From the NCBI GenBank assembly GCA_010093605.1, contig MU004197.1:496001-560000 (forward strand): a stretch of 64,000 nt of DNA, given 5' to 3'. The stretch is from Lophium mytilinum. Lineage: Eukaryota > Ascomycota > Dothideomycetes > Mytilinidiales > Mytilinidiaceae. The position numbers and the translations under genes are program-made. A model generated the notes under the pieces. It did not search any database and was not told where the DNA came from. It was given only the letters and a program-made list of their open reading frames with translations. Positions 32,867-45,545 of this stretch are shown one piece after another (position 1 is the first letter of the stretch; each line of letters starts with the position of its first letter).

Positions 32867-33408
32867 TTTCAGTCTTTGTCTCTTTTCTGCGGCGTTTGGC
32901 GGCTCTAATCAATGACTCAGCTGAAGCCGGCTTGGGCGGTGATAGGGCTTGTAGAATCAGCGAGTGGGCGGCATTGTCGGGCGTTTGATACCACATAGAC
33001 AGTCGATAGCATGAAGCAATCGTCACATTGGCAAATACGTGTATATATGCCGCTGCGGTGGCCCGATGCAGTGCCAGGTGTCGTGTCGTCTGTACGAGTC
33101 CTACGTTCACTTTCCATCCGGAGGGCCCTCTTCGCCAGCGCACTCTTCTTCTGCACATCCGCACACTGCCCAAATACCACGACCCGGATTGCACATAGTT
33201 AGCTTCGTCAAGACACATTCACCCGCGCCGCCTACACGCGTTCGCACCCGATTTATCGCCGCTGGGTTGCTGCTCGGCCGCTCCCTGTCGTTGCTAACGT
33301 TGAGGGGCAAAGGCCTAGCGTACCTAATTTTCTTTGGGGCAACCTACAACACCGTCCACTACCTCGACACCACTCCACCCCGAAAAAACCCTTCAACCAT
33401 TCGTCATC
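32867..33408. other. intergenic; NAP1 promoter side
   Basis: No gene is supported. CT-rich leader-like sequence precedes the start codon at 33409. Confidence 0.5.
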
Positions 33409-34907
33409 ATGTCTGAGCCCATCCGCCAGAAGAAGCTCGACTCCTCCATCACCGCCCCGTGAGTTTCCTGCCATCTTCATCTTTCACAGACATTCTGTCC
33501 CCAATCGCTCCCCCGCCTCAACAGCCCGTCATGGACCCAGCTAACACTATCGTCCGCCCGCCCAGTACGCCCCAAAACACGCCTGCCAATGCCGCCCCGA
33601 TATCGTCGAGGGCCCAGCAGCCCGGCGTCGCGAGCATCAAAGAGGGTGAGTCCTCTACCTGTCTCTGTCTTCTCCCCGCAGCCCCGCGTTGAGCCTGAGC
33701 TTGACCGCTAATCCGAATTTTCTGCAACAGAGGACAACGAGCGGGCCGCTGCCGCCGCCATGTTCGCGCAGAACCCGGCCCTCATGTCTATGATGGAGGC
33801 CAAACTCGGGCGCCTCGTTGGCCGCTCGTCTGGCTACGTTGAGTCGCTGCCCGCCTCTGTCCGCCGCCGCGTCGCGGGCCTCAAGGGCATCCAGAAGGAG
33901 CACTCGAAGCTCGAGGCCGAGTTCCAGGAGGAGGTCCTGCAGCTGGAAAAGAAATACTTTGCGAAGTTCACACCGTTGTACGAGAAGCGCGCCAAGGTCG
34001 TGAACGGCGCCACCGAGCCGACCGATGAGGAGGTCAAGGTCGGCGAGGAGGACGAAGAGGATGAGGAGGACGATGCCCCTGCCGAGGAGAAGAATGAGGA
34101 TGCCGGCGAGGGCGTTAAGGGCATTCCAGAGTTCTGGCTTTCGGCCATGAAGAACCAGGTCTCGGTCGCCGAGATGATCACAGACAAGGACGAGCTGGCG
34201 CTGAAGCACCTCACTGACATCCGCATGGAGTATCTCGACAGGCCTGGGTTCCGACTGATCTTCGAGTTTGCCGAGAACGAGTACTTCACAAACAAGACCA
34301 TCTCCAAGACGTATTTCTACCAGGAAGAGAGCGGTTATGGTGGTGATTTCATCTACGACCACGCCGAGGGTGACAAGATTGACTGGAAGACCGGGAAAGA
34401 TCTGACCGTCAAGATCGAGAGCAAAAAGCAGAGGAATAAGAGTATGACTCAACAGAACTCAAGCATTTGAACATTGCTAATTCTTTATAGACACCAAGCA
34501 GACCCGCGTCGTGAAGAAGACCGTTCCCACCGCTTCGTTCTTCAACTTCTTCTCCCCACCGAAGCCCCCACAGGACGACGACGATGCGACTACCGACATC
34601 GAGGAGCGTCTCGAGCTCGACTATCAGCTCGGCGAGGACATCAAGGAGAAGCTCATTCCACGCGCCATCGACTGGTTTACCGGCGAGGCTCTGCAATTCG
34701 AGAGCCTCGACGACTTCGACGAGGGCGAGTTCGAGGACGAGGACGATGAGGAGGACGATGACCTCAGCGAGCGGGACGAGGATGACGACGAATCGGATGA
34801 AGGCGTAAGCCTATCCCATTCTTCCGCTAATTAACACCCACTAACCACGTTTTTAGGACGATGGCACAAAACCCAAGCAAGAAGCAGCCGAGTGCAAGCA
34901 GAGCTAG
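33409..34907 (+). CDS. nap1: nucleosome assembly protein 1 family histone chaperone
   Basis: Five exons: 33409-33458, 33566-33645, 33731-34441, 34491-34804 and 34857-34907; 401 residues. It binds H2A-H2B and assists nucleosome assembly and histone transport. Diagnostic stretches are the dimerisation helix ([20 protein letters not shown]), [61 protein letters not shown] and the acidic C-terminal tail. An internal acidic loop interrupts the NAP domain, as in yeast Nap1. Intron 1 was set by frame: only the acceptor at 33565 (CTAAC branch upstream) keeps the chain open. Length and domain order are normal. Confidence 0.93.
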
Positions 34908-36288
34908 ACGCTTCACACAAATTTCCTGAGTTCATATCACGGTCTCGGTGCACGGAGATAGAGGGCTTAGGGATCATGCATGGGTAGTGTGTTTTTGCGA
35001 TGTGGTGGTGTTTTATCCATCGGCTGCTCATTCTTTCTTCAAGGTCGATGGGCGGCGCGAGAGACATGGCTTGCATTACGAATCAGGATCCACAGAGATT
35101 GTTCTGTGTCCTGGTGTCACTATTGCCCCCGTCCACATCTACAGTTTCTTTCCTTAATTCCTTTTTTGGTCCCGGCATAGTAATTCGACTCTTCGAGGCT
35201 TGACTCTTTCCCCGAACCCTCACCCAATCACACACTACCGTTAAGAGCTTGCTTACGAGGCTAGCTCCACCCACCAACGCACTCCACCGACCATCCGGTT
35301 ACGTTTCACACTCGATACGACACTTCATACCTACGCAGCACCCTACTTACCGTCACTTTCCTTGGCTTTTCCTGGCTGGATTATGCGCGACTCTGCTTGT
35401 TGCTTCATTGGGGTCGGCGCTACGTTTCTTCATTTGCTTTTGTTGGTGGATGGCTTATGCGTTTATGCGATATGTGCTTGGAAAGGATACGGACGAGCGA
35501 GCGACGGAGGCGGAGAAGCAAATATATGGTAGCTCGATTCTGTAGACCAAGACTTTGATTCCCGAGCCTCGTGTGCAATTTCTCCATGCTAACAGAATCA
35601 CTTGCTTACGAGGCAGTAGAGTGTACTGGGTTGTGACGGATCATTGGTTGGTAGTTGTTGGGAGAGAGAGGTGGACCGCGCTGACGACGTCCGGGGTAGA
35701 ACGCTGTGAGACCATTGTGATCGGAGACAGTTGGGAAAAGTGCCGATTATGCCGCGTAGATTAGTATTGCAGCTGCTTGAGTCAAGTCAGTCCGGTCGGG
35801 AAGTCTTTCCGGGGTACCTGAGCGAGAAATAAATGATACTTGATACTATTCTAGTCGCTCATGAAGAAGCTCTGGAATCTCGAGCTTCGAAACTAATACA
35901 CGTCCCTAGGTTCTACTGGACATATGTAAATCATGCTCCTCGTATATCGGCCATTTTTTATCGCCGTGCCGTGGGGAAATGGTGGCATCCGGACTCGCTG
36001 ACTGTGCCCATGTCCGTCCGGATGTAGAGGAGCAGTATTAGATATCATGAGGATAGAAACCCAGAAGAGGGCTCCGCCGAACACATTCTCCTTGAACCAT
36101 CTAGAACTTAATTCATTCTTCGAATCCCAGCATCCAGCCACCTCGTGCAAATCTCACTTCCCTTGTTCTCGACCTGCATACACACCTGCACGGACGCACA
36201 CCGAAAACGAAAAGTGTGGCTGAAAAAGTCCCCTCTATTTGCGCCACAATTACTGGGATTACAATTGCATCATCAGGCTCGACTGATC
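34908..36288. other. 1.4 kb intergenic region
   Basis: No gene is supported. A hydrophobic open frame at about 35.25-35.54 kb lacks an early ATG and I do not call it. The last ~150 nt are the probable leader of the phosphoglycerate dehydrogenase gene. Confidence 0.45.
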
Positions 36289-38463
36289 ATGGCCTTTAAC
36301 CAATTTTTCTACATTGACTCAGACTCGCACTACGACTTCGACCGAAGCCCCACCATACCTTCTACGCCCTCTACGCCCTCAATACCGCCCGCCAATTCCG
36401 ACCAACACCTCTCCCCTGAAGCAGCCTCCCTCTTCCGCAAATCCTTCACGTTCTCCCCGCGCAACTTCTCTGTAGGCTCCGAAACCGGCCCGCTACCAAT
36501 ATTCGACTACGCCTACGGCGATTACCCTAAGAAGGAATTTGTGACTCCTAAGGAATATCTGCTAAGCCCTCGGACGGCATCAGGGGAATTTAGTCCCAGA
36601 ACTGGGCAAGAGGAGTATAACAGTCCCACAACTGCATCGTCAGAATACAGCCCGCAAACCACCTCCTCCGACTACGAATTCGAGTACGAAGAACCCTTCG
36701 AATACGACGAGATAGACTCCGGAATCGAGAGCTCTACACCCCCGCTAGAAACCTATACCGCGCCCGCCGACCACGCAAATCCGCTCACGCAGTGTCCGCT
36801 GTCCTCGCGCCAGGCCCCAAACCAAAATCATCCTCCCCGATCCTCGTCTCCGTTCTCAACCGCAGTCAACATGACTTCCGCTCGGGACATCCAGCCTCGC
36901 GCCGGCGACCTCGCCCGCACAGTCTCCAACTCGCTCTCGCTGAGCACGAGCCCTGAGTTCAACCGGTTCCACTCGCCCATCGAAGCGCGGCAGGGCAGCT
37001 ACTCGAGCTACACCGGCGGGACCATCGGGCTCGCAGCTAAACAGCTGAAGCCCTTCGACACCAAAGACATCAAGGTGCTCCTCCTCGAAAACGTGAACAC
37101 AACCGGCGTCGACATTCTACAGGGGCAGGGCTACCAAGTCGAAGCGCTGAAGTCGAGTTTACCAGAAGACGAGCTGGTCGCGAAGATTAGGGATGTGCAC
37201 GTCATCGGCATCCGCTCGAAGACGAAGCTGACGGAGCGCGTGCTAGCGCAGGCGAAGCATTTGATCGTGATCGGGTGCTTTTGTATTGGCACGAATCAAG
37301 TGGATTTGCAGTATGCGGCGAGGCAGGGGATTGCGGTGTTTAACTCGCCGTTTAGCAATTCGAGGAGTGTAGCGGAGCTGGTTATTGGGGAGATTATTGC
37401 GTTGGCGAGGCAGCTGGGCGATCGGTCTAACGAACTACACAACGGGACGTGGAATAAGGTCAGCAAAGGCTGCTGGGAGATCCGAGGCAAGACGGTGGGG
37501 ATTGTGGGGTATGGGCACATCGGGAGTCAGTTGTCTGTGCTGGCGGAGTCTATGGGCATGTCGGTCATCTACTATGATGTGCTGAACCTCATGGCGCTGG
37601 GGACGGCAAGGCAGGTGGGGAGTTTGGAGGAACTGCTTGCGGGGGCTGATTTTGTGAGTTTGCATGTGCCGGAGCTGCCGGAGACGACGAATTTGATCGG
37701 GGCGAAGGAGTTTGCGCAGATGCGAAATGGAAGCTATTTGCTCAACAATGCCAGAGGCAGCGTGGTGGATATCCCGGCGCTGATTGAGGCCATGAAGAGT
37801 GGGAAAATTGCGGGCGCGGCGTTGGATGTCTACCCGAATGAGCCAGCTGGGAACGGCGACTACTTCACCAACGACCTCAATCCGTGGATAGAAGAGCTCC
37901 GGAAGCTCAAGAATTTGATCTTGACACCGCACATTGGCGGTAGCACGGAAGAGGCACAAAGCGCGATTGGAGTTGAGGTCAGTCAGGCGCTGGTAAGATA
38001 TGTCAACGAGGGCACGACGCTTGGGGCTGTCAATATGCCAGAGGTCAATTTACGCTCCCTGACGCTGGATGAGCCAAACCATGTCAGAGTCATCTACATA
38101 CATAAGAACGTGCCTGGTGTGCTTGGGCGAGGTAAGACTCATTCCCCTCCATTCCGATCCGATGCTGATGGCACAGTCAATGCGATTCTCGGTGACCACA
38201 ACGTCGACAAGCAGATGACTGATAACAAAGGCGAGGTGAGTCTTCCCACTCCCCTATTCACTTCTATTCGAAGGCGTCGACGCTAATGACTGGGATAGGT
38301 GGCCTACCTCATGGCCGACATCAGCGACGTCAAAGAAAGCGAAATCCGGGATCTCTATCAGAGTCTCGAGAATCTGTCTTGTAAGCTGAATTCATCTTCA
38401 GCGAAGACGCAGCAAATGCTAATGGGTTCAACAGCTCGTGTACGGACAAGAGTGCTCTACTAG
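36289..38463 (+). CDS. D-3-phosphoglycerate dehydrogenase (serine biosynthesis)
   Basis: Four exons: 36289-38131, 38177-38235, 38299-38380 and 38435-38463; 670 residues. It catalyses NAD-dependent oxidation of 3-phosphoglycerate, the first step of serine synthesis, in the cytosol. Evidence: FCIGTNQVDLQYAARQGIAV, the Rossmann GxGxxG region (VGIVGYGHIGSQL), the catalytic Arg loop (NNARGSVVDIPAL), the PHIGGSTEEAQ helix and a C-terminal ACT domain (HVRVIYIHKNVPG to RTRVLY) as in Ser3/Ser33. The start chosen (ATCATGG context) adds about 190 residues of low-complexity Ser/Pro/Tyr-rich sequence before the conserved core. An internal ATG at 36871 would give a protein of usual length, so dual starts are possible. 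Confidence 0.92.
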
Positions 38464-39452
38464 ATGCGCTATCAAAAGTGTTTGGATCCGTGCTGCATTG
38501 GTTCGCGCTAGTCTTTCAACCGAGACCAAAATAGAATCTTCTTCTGGGAGGTAGAAAAAATGAGGTGCTCAACGCACGGGGTGGTTAGCATTCAACATGG
38601 CGTTTTGCCGGCGGAGTCGGTATCCACACTGCATTTATTCTGGCGGAGAAAAGGTAGATCGCAACTCTTGCTCTTTAGCTTTGGATGGGAGAATGATGGA
38701 TGGTGGAGGTAATGAAAACGAATTCCTATCAGTGCTAGAACACCTCAGTAGTGCCTTTCCGCAATGCAGCGGCCAAGTGGCGGCAAAACTCTGCTCGCGA
38801 CCCATGGGCTGTCCCAATCCAGACCCAAAATAGTGAATGAAAGCGGTGAACAGGCGGTGGCTGGGATCGGCCTGTGAGTGGCTGGAGGGCGTTTCAGATG
38901 GCCGGGGACAGCTCAGATCTCAGCGCGCTCCGTTCGCCTGGAATGTGGAGGTAAACTCTTAGGCGAAAGATCGGAACACTGCGTCTGCGTGTTTGGAACG
39001 CGAAGGAGCCATGGTTGAGGTTGTGTTTATAGATGTTTGTATAGATGTATGATGCAGGCTGCTCTGAGCTGCCAGGTACCACATGCAGTGCCTTTGCCTG
39101 GGTGCATGCCGTGACTCGATGCGTTCGTTCTGCTGTTCACATCAGGGGCGGTGTAGAATCTCTGACCCCGGTCGCGGCACCTCTTCACGCCAGCACCCAA
39201 CTTTATTGCCAAAGACCCTGACGGCCTCAACAACACTGCACTTTCATGACCAGCGCCCTCGGGGACATTGACGATTAATGCGAATGCCTTCTGTTCTGAT
39301 CCCTCGCATCCTCGCCCTGTAGCGCCCGTGCCGTGCCTCTTTCAGCCCTTTCTTTCTTTCGCGACGTCTGTTCCTCGACGGACCTCCCGCCGGCCGTCTA
39401 GCGTTCACCACCACCATCCCACATCCTCAATATCCTCCATAACGCCGCCAAT
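38464..39452. other. intergenic; myosin promoter and leader
   Basis: No gene is supported. The final ~150 nt are CT-rich and end in a good start context for the myosin ATG. Confidence 0.5.
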
Positions 39453-42400
39453 ATGGCTCACATCTACGACGTCGGCACGCGGGCGTGGCAGCCGGACGTC
39501 ACCGACGGCTGGGTGGCCTCGGAGGTCGAGGACAAGATTGTCGAGGGCGACAAGGTCAAGCTGATCTTTCGCCTGGACAGCGGTGAGGTATGTCTCTACT
39601 CTCTTACTCCTTTAGTATACACGTTTGGATTATGCTAATGGGAGTCTACGACGGCAGGCCAAAACCGTGACGACCACCCTCAAGGCCATCCAAGATGGCT
39701 CCGATCCCGCCCTACCCCCCCTCATGAACCCGGCCATGCTGGAGGCCAGCGACGACTTGACGAACCTTTCACATTTGAACGAACCCGCTGGTAGGTTCTG
39801 AGCCACATCCCGGCATCAGATTTGAGGATACTGACCTTGGGAACAGTCTTGCAGGCTATCAAGCTGCGGTACTCGCAGAAAGAAATTTACACATACAGCG
39901 GTATCGTGCTGATCGCAACGAACCCCTTCGCCCGCGTGGAGTCGCTATATGTCCCTGGTATGGTGCAGGTGTATGCCGGCAAGCAGAGGAGTTATGGTGC
40001 CCCGCATCTTTTCGCCATTGCGGAGGAGGCATTCGCGTGAGTATACCAATTTCTGATTGTCTTCACATTCCCAACTCAAGGCCAGGATGATGCTAATTTG
40101 GACGCAGCGACATGCTCCGAGACAACCGAAATCAGACCATCGTCGTATCTGGCGAGTCCGGAGCTGGAAAGACGGTCAGCGCCAAATACATTATGCGATA
40201 CTTTGCAACGCGAGAAGACCCGGACAAGCCCAGCAAGCGGGTCAAAGGCCGGGCAGACACGATGAGCGAGACTGAGGAGCAGATTTTGGCTACGAACCCC
40301 ATCATGGAAGCTTTTGGTAATGCGAAGACGACGCGAAACGACAACTCCTCCCGTTTCGGTAAATATATTGAGATCATGTTCGACAAGAAGACGGACATCA
40401 TTGGCGCTAAGATAAGAACGTATCTGCTGGAGCGGTCCAGGCTCGTTTTCCAGCCGCTGAAAGAGCGGAATTACCACATTTTTTATCAGATGGTTGCGGG
40501 TGCTACGCCTGAGGAGCGGAAGGAGTGGAGTATGAGGCCGGTTGAGGAGTTTGAGTATCTCAACCAAGGGAGCGCGCCGATCATTGATGGAGTGGACGAC
40601 AAAGCCGAGTTCGATGCATTGAGGAGTTCGTTGGCGACGATCGGTGTGGGCCCGGATACTCAATCACAGATTTTCCGGTTACTCGCCGCGCTTATGCATC
40701 TTGGAAATGTCAAGATTTCTGCCTCGAGAACCGAATCATCTCTTTCGCCAGAGGAGCCAGCCCTCGTCACGGCTTGTGGACTTCTCGGAATTGATCCGAA
40801 CAGCTTTGCCAAATGGACTGTTAAAAAGCAGCTCATCACTAGAGGCGAGAAAATCGTGTCAAATCTCACCCAACAACAGGCCATAGTTGTTAGGGACTCC
40901 GTGGCGAAGTTTATTTACTCGAGTTTGTTTGACTGGCTCGTGGACATCACCAACCAAAGTTTGGCTACGGAAGAGGTGCTCAGCCACGCCAACTCTTTCA
41001 TTGGTGTTCTGGATATCTACGGATTCGAGCATTTTGCGAAGAACTCCTTTGAGCAATTTTGCATCAACTACGCCAACGAAAAGCTGCAGCAAGAATTCAA
41101 CGCCCATGTTTTCAAGCTTGAACAAGAAGAATACCTCCGCGAGCAGATTGACTGGACTTTCATCGATTTCTCGGACAACCAGCCTTGTATCGATCTTATT
41201 GAAGGGAAGATGGGTGTTCTGTCGCTGCTCGACGAAGAGTCTCGGTTGCCCATGGGCTCGGACGAGCAATTTGTGACGAAGCTACATCATAATTTCGCTG
41301 CGGACAAGCAGAAGTTTTACAAAAAGCCAAGATTCGGGAAATCCGCTTTTACTATCTGCCATTACGCCATCGACGTTACATACGAGTCTGATGGATTCAT
41401 AGAAAAGAACAGGGATACCGTGCCAGACGAGCATATGGAGGTTCTCCGGTCTTCGAACAACAAGTTCCTCGGGAAGGTCCTGGAGGTTGCGGCGATGATT
41501 CGGGAGAAAGAATCGGCTGCAACTGCTTCCACGAAACCGGGCGCGGCCATGTCTGCCGGGCGCAGGATCGCCGTCAACAGGAAACCGACGCTTGGTGGCA
41601 TCTTCAAGTCGTCTTTGATCGAGCTTATGGGCACCATCAACTCCACCGATGTCCACTATATCCGTTGTATCAAGCCCAACGAAGCGAAAGCGGCCTGGAA
41701 ATTCGAAGGGCCCATGGTTCTCAGCCAGCTCCGCGCTTGTGGTGTCCTCGAAACTGTTAGGATTAGTTGTGCGGGTTACCCGACTCGATGGACATACGAG
41801 GAATTCGCGCTGCGCTACTACATGCTCGTCCCGTCAGCTGGCTGGACTCCGGAGATCCGGCAGATGGCCAACCAGATTCTGAAGAGAGCACTTGGTGCTG
41901 GCAAAGGTGATGGAACAGACAAGTACCAGATGGGTTTGACTAAGATTTTCTTCCGCGCTGGTATGCTGGCTTTCTTGGAAAATCTGCGAACTGCACGTCT
42001 CAATGGGGCGGCGATTATGATCCAGAAGAATTTGCGGTGCAAGTACTACCGCCGCAAGTATTTGGAGGCCAGGAGCGGGATCATTGCGTTCCAGTCACTC
42101 GTCAGAGGACATCTTGCGAGGGAGCGTGCGGAAGACGCTCGGCAAGTCAAGGCCGCCACAACCATCCAACGTGTCTGGCGCGGACAGAAGGACAGGAGGC
42201 ATTTCCTATATGTCCGCAAAAGCATCATTCTATTCCAGGCTACTGCGAAGGGTTACCTGGAGCGCAAGAACATCTTGGACACCAGGCTCGGCGCGGCTGC
42301 AAGGATGATCCAGAGGAACTGGCGGCAAACAAGACAGCTCAAGTCCTGGAGAAACTACAGGAGGAAGATCGTTATCATCCAGAGCTTGTGGCGCGGACGG

Positions 42401-44703
42401 AAGGCCCGCCACGCGTACAAGGGTCTGCGCGAGGAGGCCCGCGATCTCAAGCAGATCTCGTACAAGCTGGAGAACAAGGTCGTCGAGCTTACGCAGTCGC
42501 TGGGTACGATGAAGCGCGAAAACAAGACTCTGCAGGGCCAGGTCGAGAACTACGAGAGCCAGCTCAAGTCGTGGAAGACGAGGAATACCGCTCTCGAGGC
42601 GCGCAACAAGGAGCTCCAGACCGAGGCCAACAAGGCTGGTATCACGGCTGCGCAGCTCTCGCAGATGGAAGACGAGTTCAAGGTTCTGCGACACAACTAC
42701 GACGAGAGCACGGCCAATATGCGCAGGTTGCAGGAAGAGGAGAAGCAGCTGCGTGACTCGCTCAAGAAGACGACGGATGAGTTGGAGCAGTCGAAGAGGC
42801 GGAGCATGAACTTTGAGTCTGAGAAGTCGTCGCTCAAGCAGCAGTTAGTGGATCTGCAAGACCAATTTGAGCTGCTCAAGCGTACTGGACCGCTCAATGG
42901 CGAGATGCCGAATGGTATGGGGCATACAACGCTGCCCGGCAGCAACCTCATCAACCTTGTCTCGTCGAAGAAGCCGAAGAGGCGGAGTGCGGGTCCCGAC
43001 CGCGCGGATCTCGATCGCTTCAGTGCTACGTACAGCCCAAGGCCGGTTTCCATGGCTGTTGGATCGGGGGTGCATAGGCAGAACCTCTCTGGCTCTACAT
43101 TTGCCCCGATGGACAATGTGGAGTTGGAGCTTGAGAGTATCTTGGCCGATGAGGAGAATCTGAACGATGAGGTCACGCTTGGTCTCATCAGGAACTTGAA
43201 GATCCCGTCGCCGACTACGACACCGCCGCCAACGGACAAGGAGGTGCTATTCCCGGCATACCTCATCAATCTCGTGACTTCAGAGATGTGGAACAACGGC
43301 TTCGTTAAGGAGTCGGAACGCTTCCTCGCGAATGTCATGCAATCGATTCAGCAGGAAGTCATGCAGCACGATGGCGACGAAGCGATCAACCCGGGCGCGT
43401 TCTGGCTGTCTAACGTCCACGAGATGCTCTCCTTTGTCTTCCTGGCCGAGGACTGGTACGAGCAGCAGAAGACGGACAACTACGAGTACGACCGCCTACT
43501 GGAGATTGTCAAGCACGATCTTGAGAGTCTCGAGTTCAACATCTACCATACCTGGATGAAGGTGCTCAAGAAGAAGCTCCAGAAGATGATTGTCCCCGCC
43601 ATTATCGAGTCGCAGTCTCTGCCCGGATTTGTTACTAACGAGAGCAACCGCTTCCTCGGGAAGTTGCTGCAGAGCAACAACACACCTGCGTTCAGCATGG
43701 ATAACCTACTCAGCCTACTGAATAATGTGTATAGGGCCATGAAGGCATACTACCTCGAAGATTCGATCATCACGCAAACCGTTACGGAGCTGCTGAGATT
43801 GGTTGGTGTTACAGCGTTCAACGACCTGCTCATGCGGAGAAACTTCCTCAGCTGGAAGCGCGGTCTCCAGATCAACTACAACATCACGCGGATCGAGGAG
43901 TGGTGTAAGAGCCACGACATGCCCGAAGGAACGCTACAATTGGAGCATCTAATGGTTTGTTATCTTCATCTCTACCCTATACCCAGATCGAAATTGCTAA
44001 CTCGTTGAAATTACAGCAAGCAACCAAGCTCCTCCAACTCAAGAAAGCCACCCTCAACGACATCGAAATCATCCAAGACATCTGCTGGATGCTCTCCCCC
44101 AACCAGATCCAGAAACTGCTCAACCAGTACCTCGTCGCCGACTACGAGCAGCCCATCAACGGCGAAATCATGAAGGCCGTCGCGTCGCGCGTCACGGAGA
44201 AGAGCGACGTGCTCCTCCTCACCGCCGTCGACATGGAGGATTCGGGTCCCTACGAGATCGCGGAACCGCGCGCGATTACGGCGCTAGAAACGTACACGCC
44301 TAGCTGTGAGTTGTCCGCTTTCAGTAACATTAACCGCGAGGTCAAGAGGCGGAATGGGGATCGGTGGGTGTGGAACTATTGGTGGTTGAAGCGGTTGAGA
44401 CGGTTTTATAGTCTGCAGGGTATAGGTATCGGCAACCACCTTCATCACCAGCGATTTGAGTTTGACTATGGGGATGACGAGAGGGACTATTTTTACGCAA
44501 TGGAGGCTGACCGTTTTGTGTGTACAGGGCTGCAAACACCGAGGTTGAAGAGACTGGCGGAGATTGTGAGTGCGCAGGCGATTGCGCAGCAGGAGAAGCT
44601 GGAGTTTGATGGGGATGAGCCGAATGGGATTGAGAATGGGGTTGGGGAGGCGAATGGGCATGGGTTGCAGGGCTTGGCGATCCAGGAGGTTGAGGGGGTG
44701 TGA
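39453..44703 (+). CDS. class V myosin heavy chain
   Basis: Six exons: 39453-39587, 39658-39790, 39847-40036, 40108-43954, 44017-44305 and 44528-44703; 1,589 residues. Actin-based cargo motor for vesicles and organelles in hyphal tip growth. An N-terminal SH3-like subdomain (WQPDVTDGWVASEV) precedes the motor. The motor has P-loop GESGAGKT, switch I NDNSSRFGKY, switch II LDIYGFE and the actin-binding HYIRCIKPN region. About six IQ motifs follow (IQKNLRCKYYRRKY onward), then a coiled coil and a C-terminal DIL cargo-binding domain (about residues 1200-1520). The last intron (44306-44527, 222 nt) is a multiple of three with no stop in frame, so it could be retained. Without it the tail reads TYTPSWLQTPRLKRLAEIV, which fits family expectation. 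Confidence 0.95.
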
Positions 44704-45545
44704 GGGTGAGTGTTGCAACGGGGTGGGCAGAGTAGAAGAGAATGCGCGGAGGACTATGTGCCGGGAAGATTGGGTCTTGCTTCGCCAAATGATTTGTTTA
44801 CATTAGATTCACGAATGGGGCGGACTATAGGTTTTTTACGTTCTGCTTCGAGCGGGCGCTGCTGCTGCTATGGGCTGCAGCCGCGGCGCTTGGCTTGCTT
44901 TATGCCCCTGGGAATATGAGGTTTCTGGGGGATTGGGTATTGTAGCATCTTTTGCGTAATGGTTATTTTTTTGGACGGCTCTGATGGTTGAGTTAATGAT
45001 GGGTGTGGGGAGGATGTGTTTGATAGGGAATGGAAATCTCATACTCATCACGTGACCGCAAAGCAATGATTTGGCATACTGATAGTCTGCCTCTTCTACG
45101 GATTGAAAATCCGCCCTACAAAGATATCTAAGATGATTTCCTGCATACGATTCCATAGCGATTGTGAGTGTGAACACGTGCCAAGGCTCGACGTTCGTGA
45201 GTTCCGAGTTTGGACCGGCTTCAGCCTGACTTGCAACTATCGCGAGCTGATCACCACTATCGTGACTACTATCTCACTTCCCATGTCTGAATGATAAGAT
45301 GATTTCTCGGACTCGGTGACCCCCGCTTGGAATGCGTCGTCATCACGCGTCTTGGTACAGCACATTCATCGTCGTGTGTGCGTGGAGCTAAGCCACGACG
45401 CCACGACGAGAGGTCAGCAGCGATCGCGCAGAAGCATTGACTTTGATAGCTTCGACAGCATCAACCCCGTCGACCTCACTTCCCATACTAGAGGAGTGCT
45501 TTCTTTTCAAAGGTCCAGGCGTTAGTTCCTGCCTCGTCTCAAATC

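Noticed and set aside
35249-35545. Hydrophobic 98-codon frame resembling a small membrane protein
   Set aside because: It begins at a non-ATG codon, the first in-frame ATG is late, and nothing supports splicing or homology.
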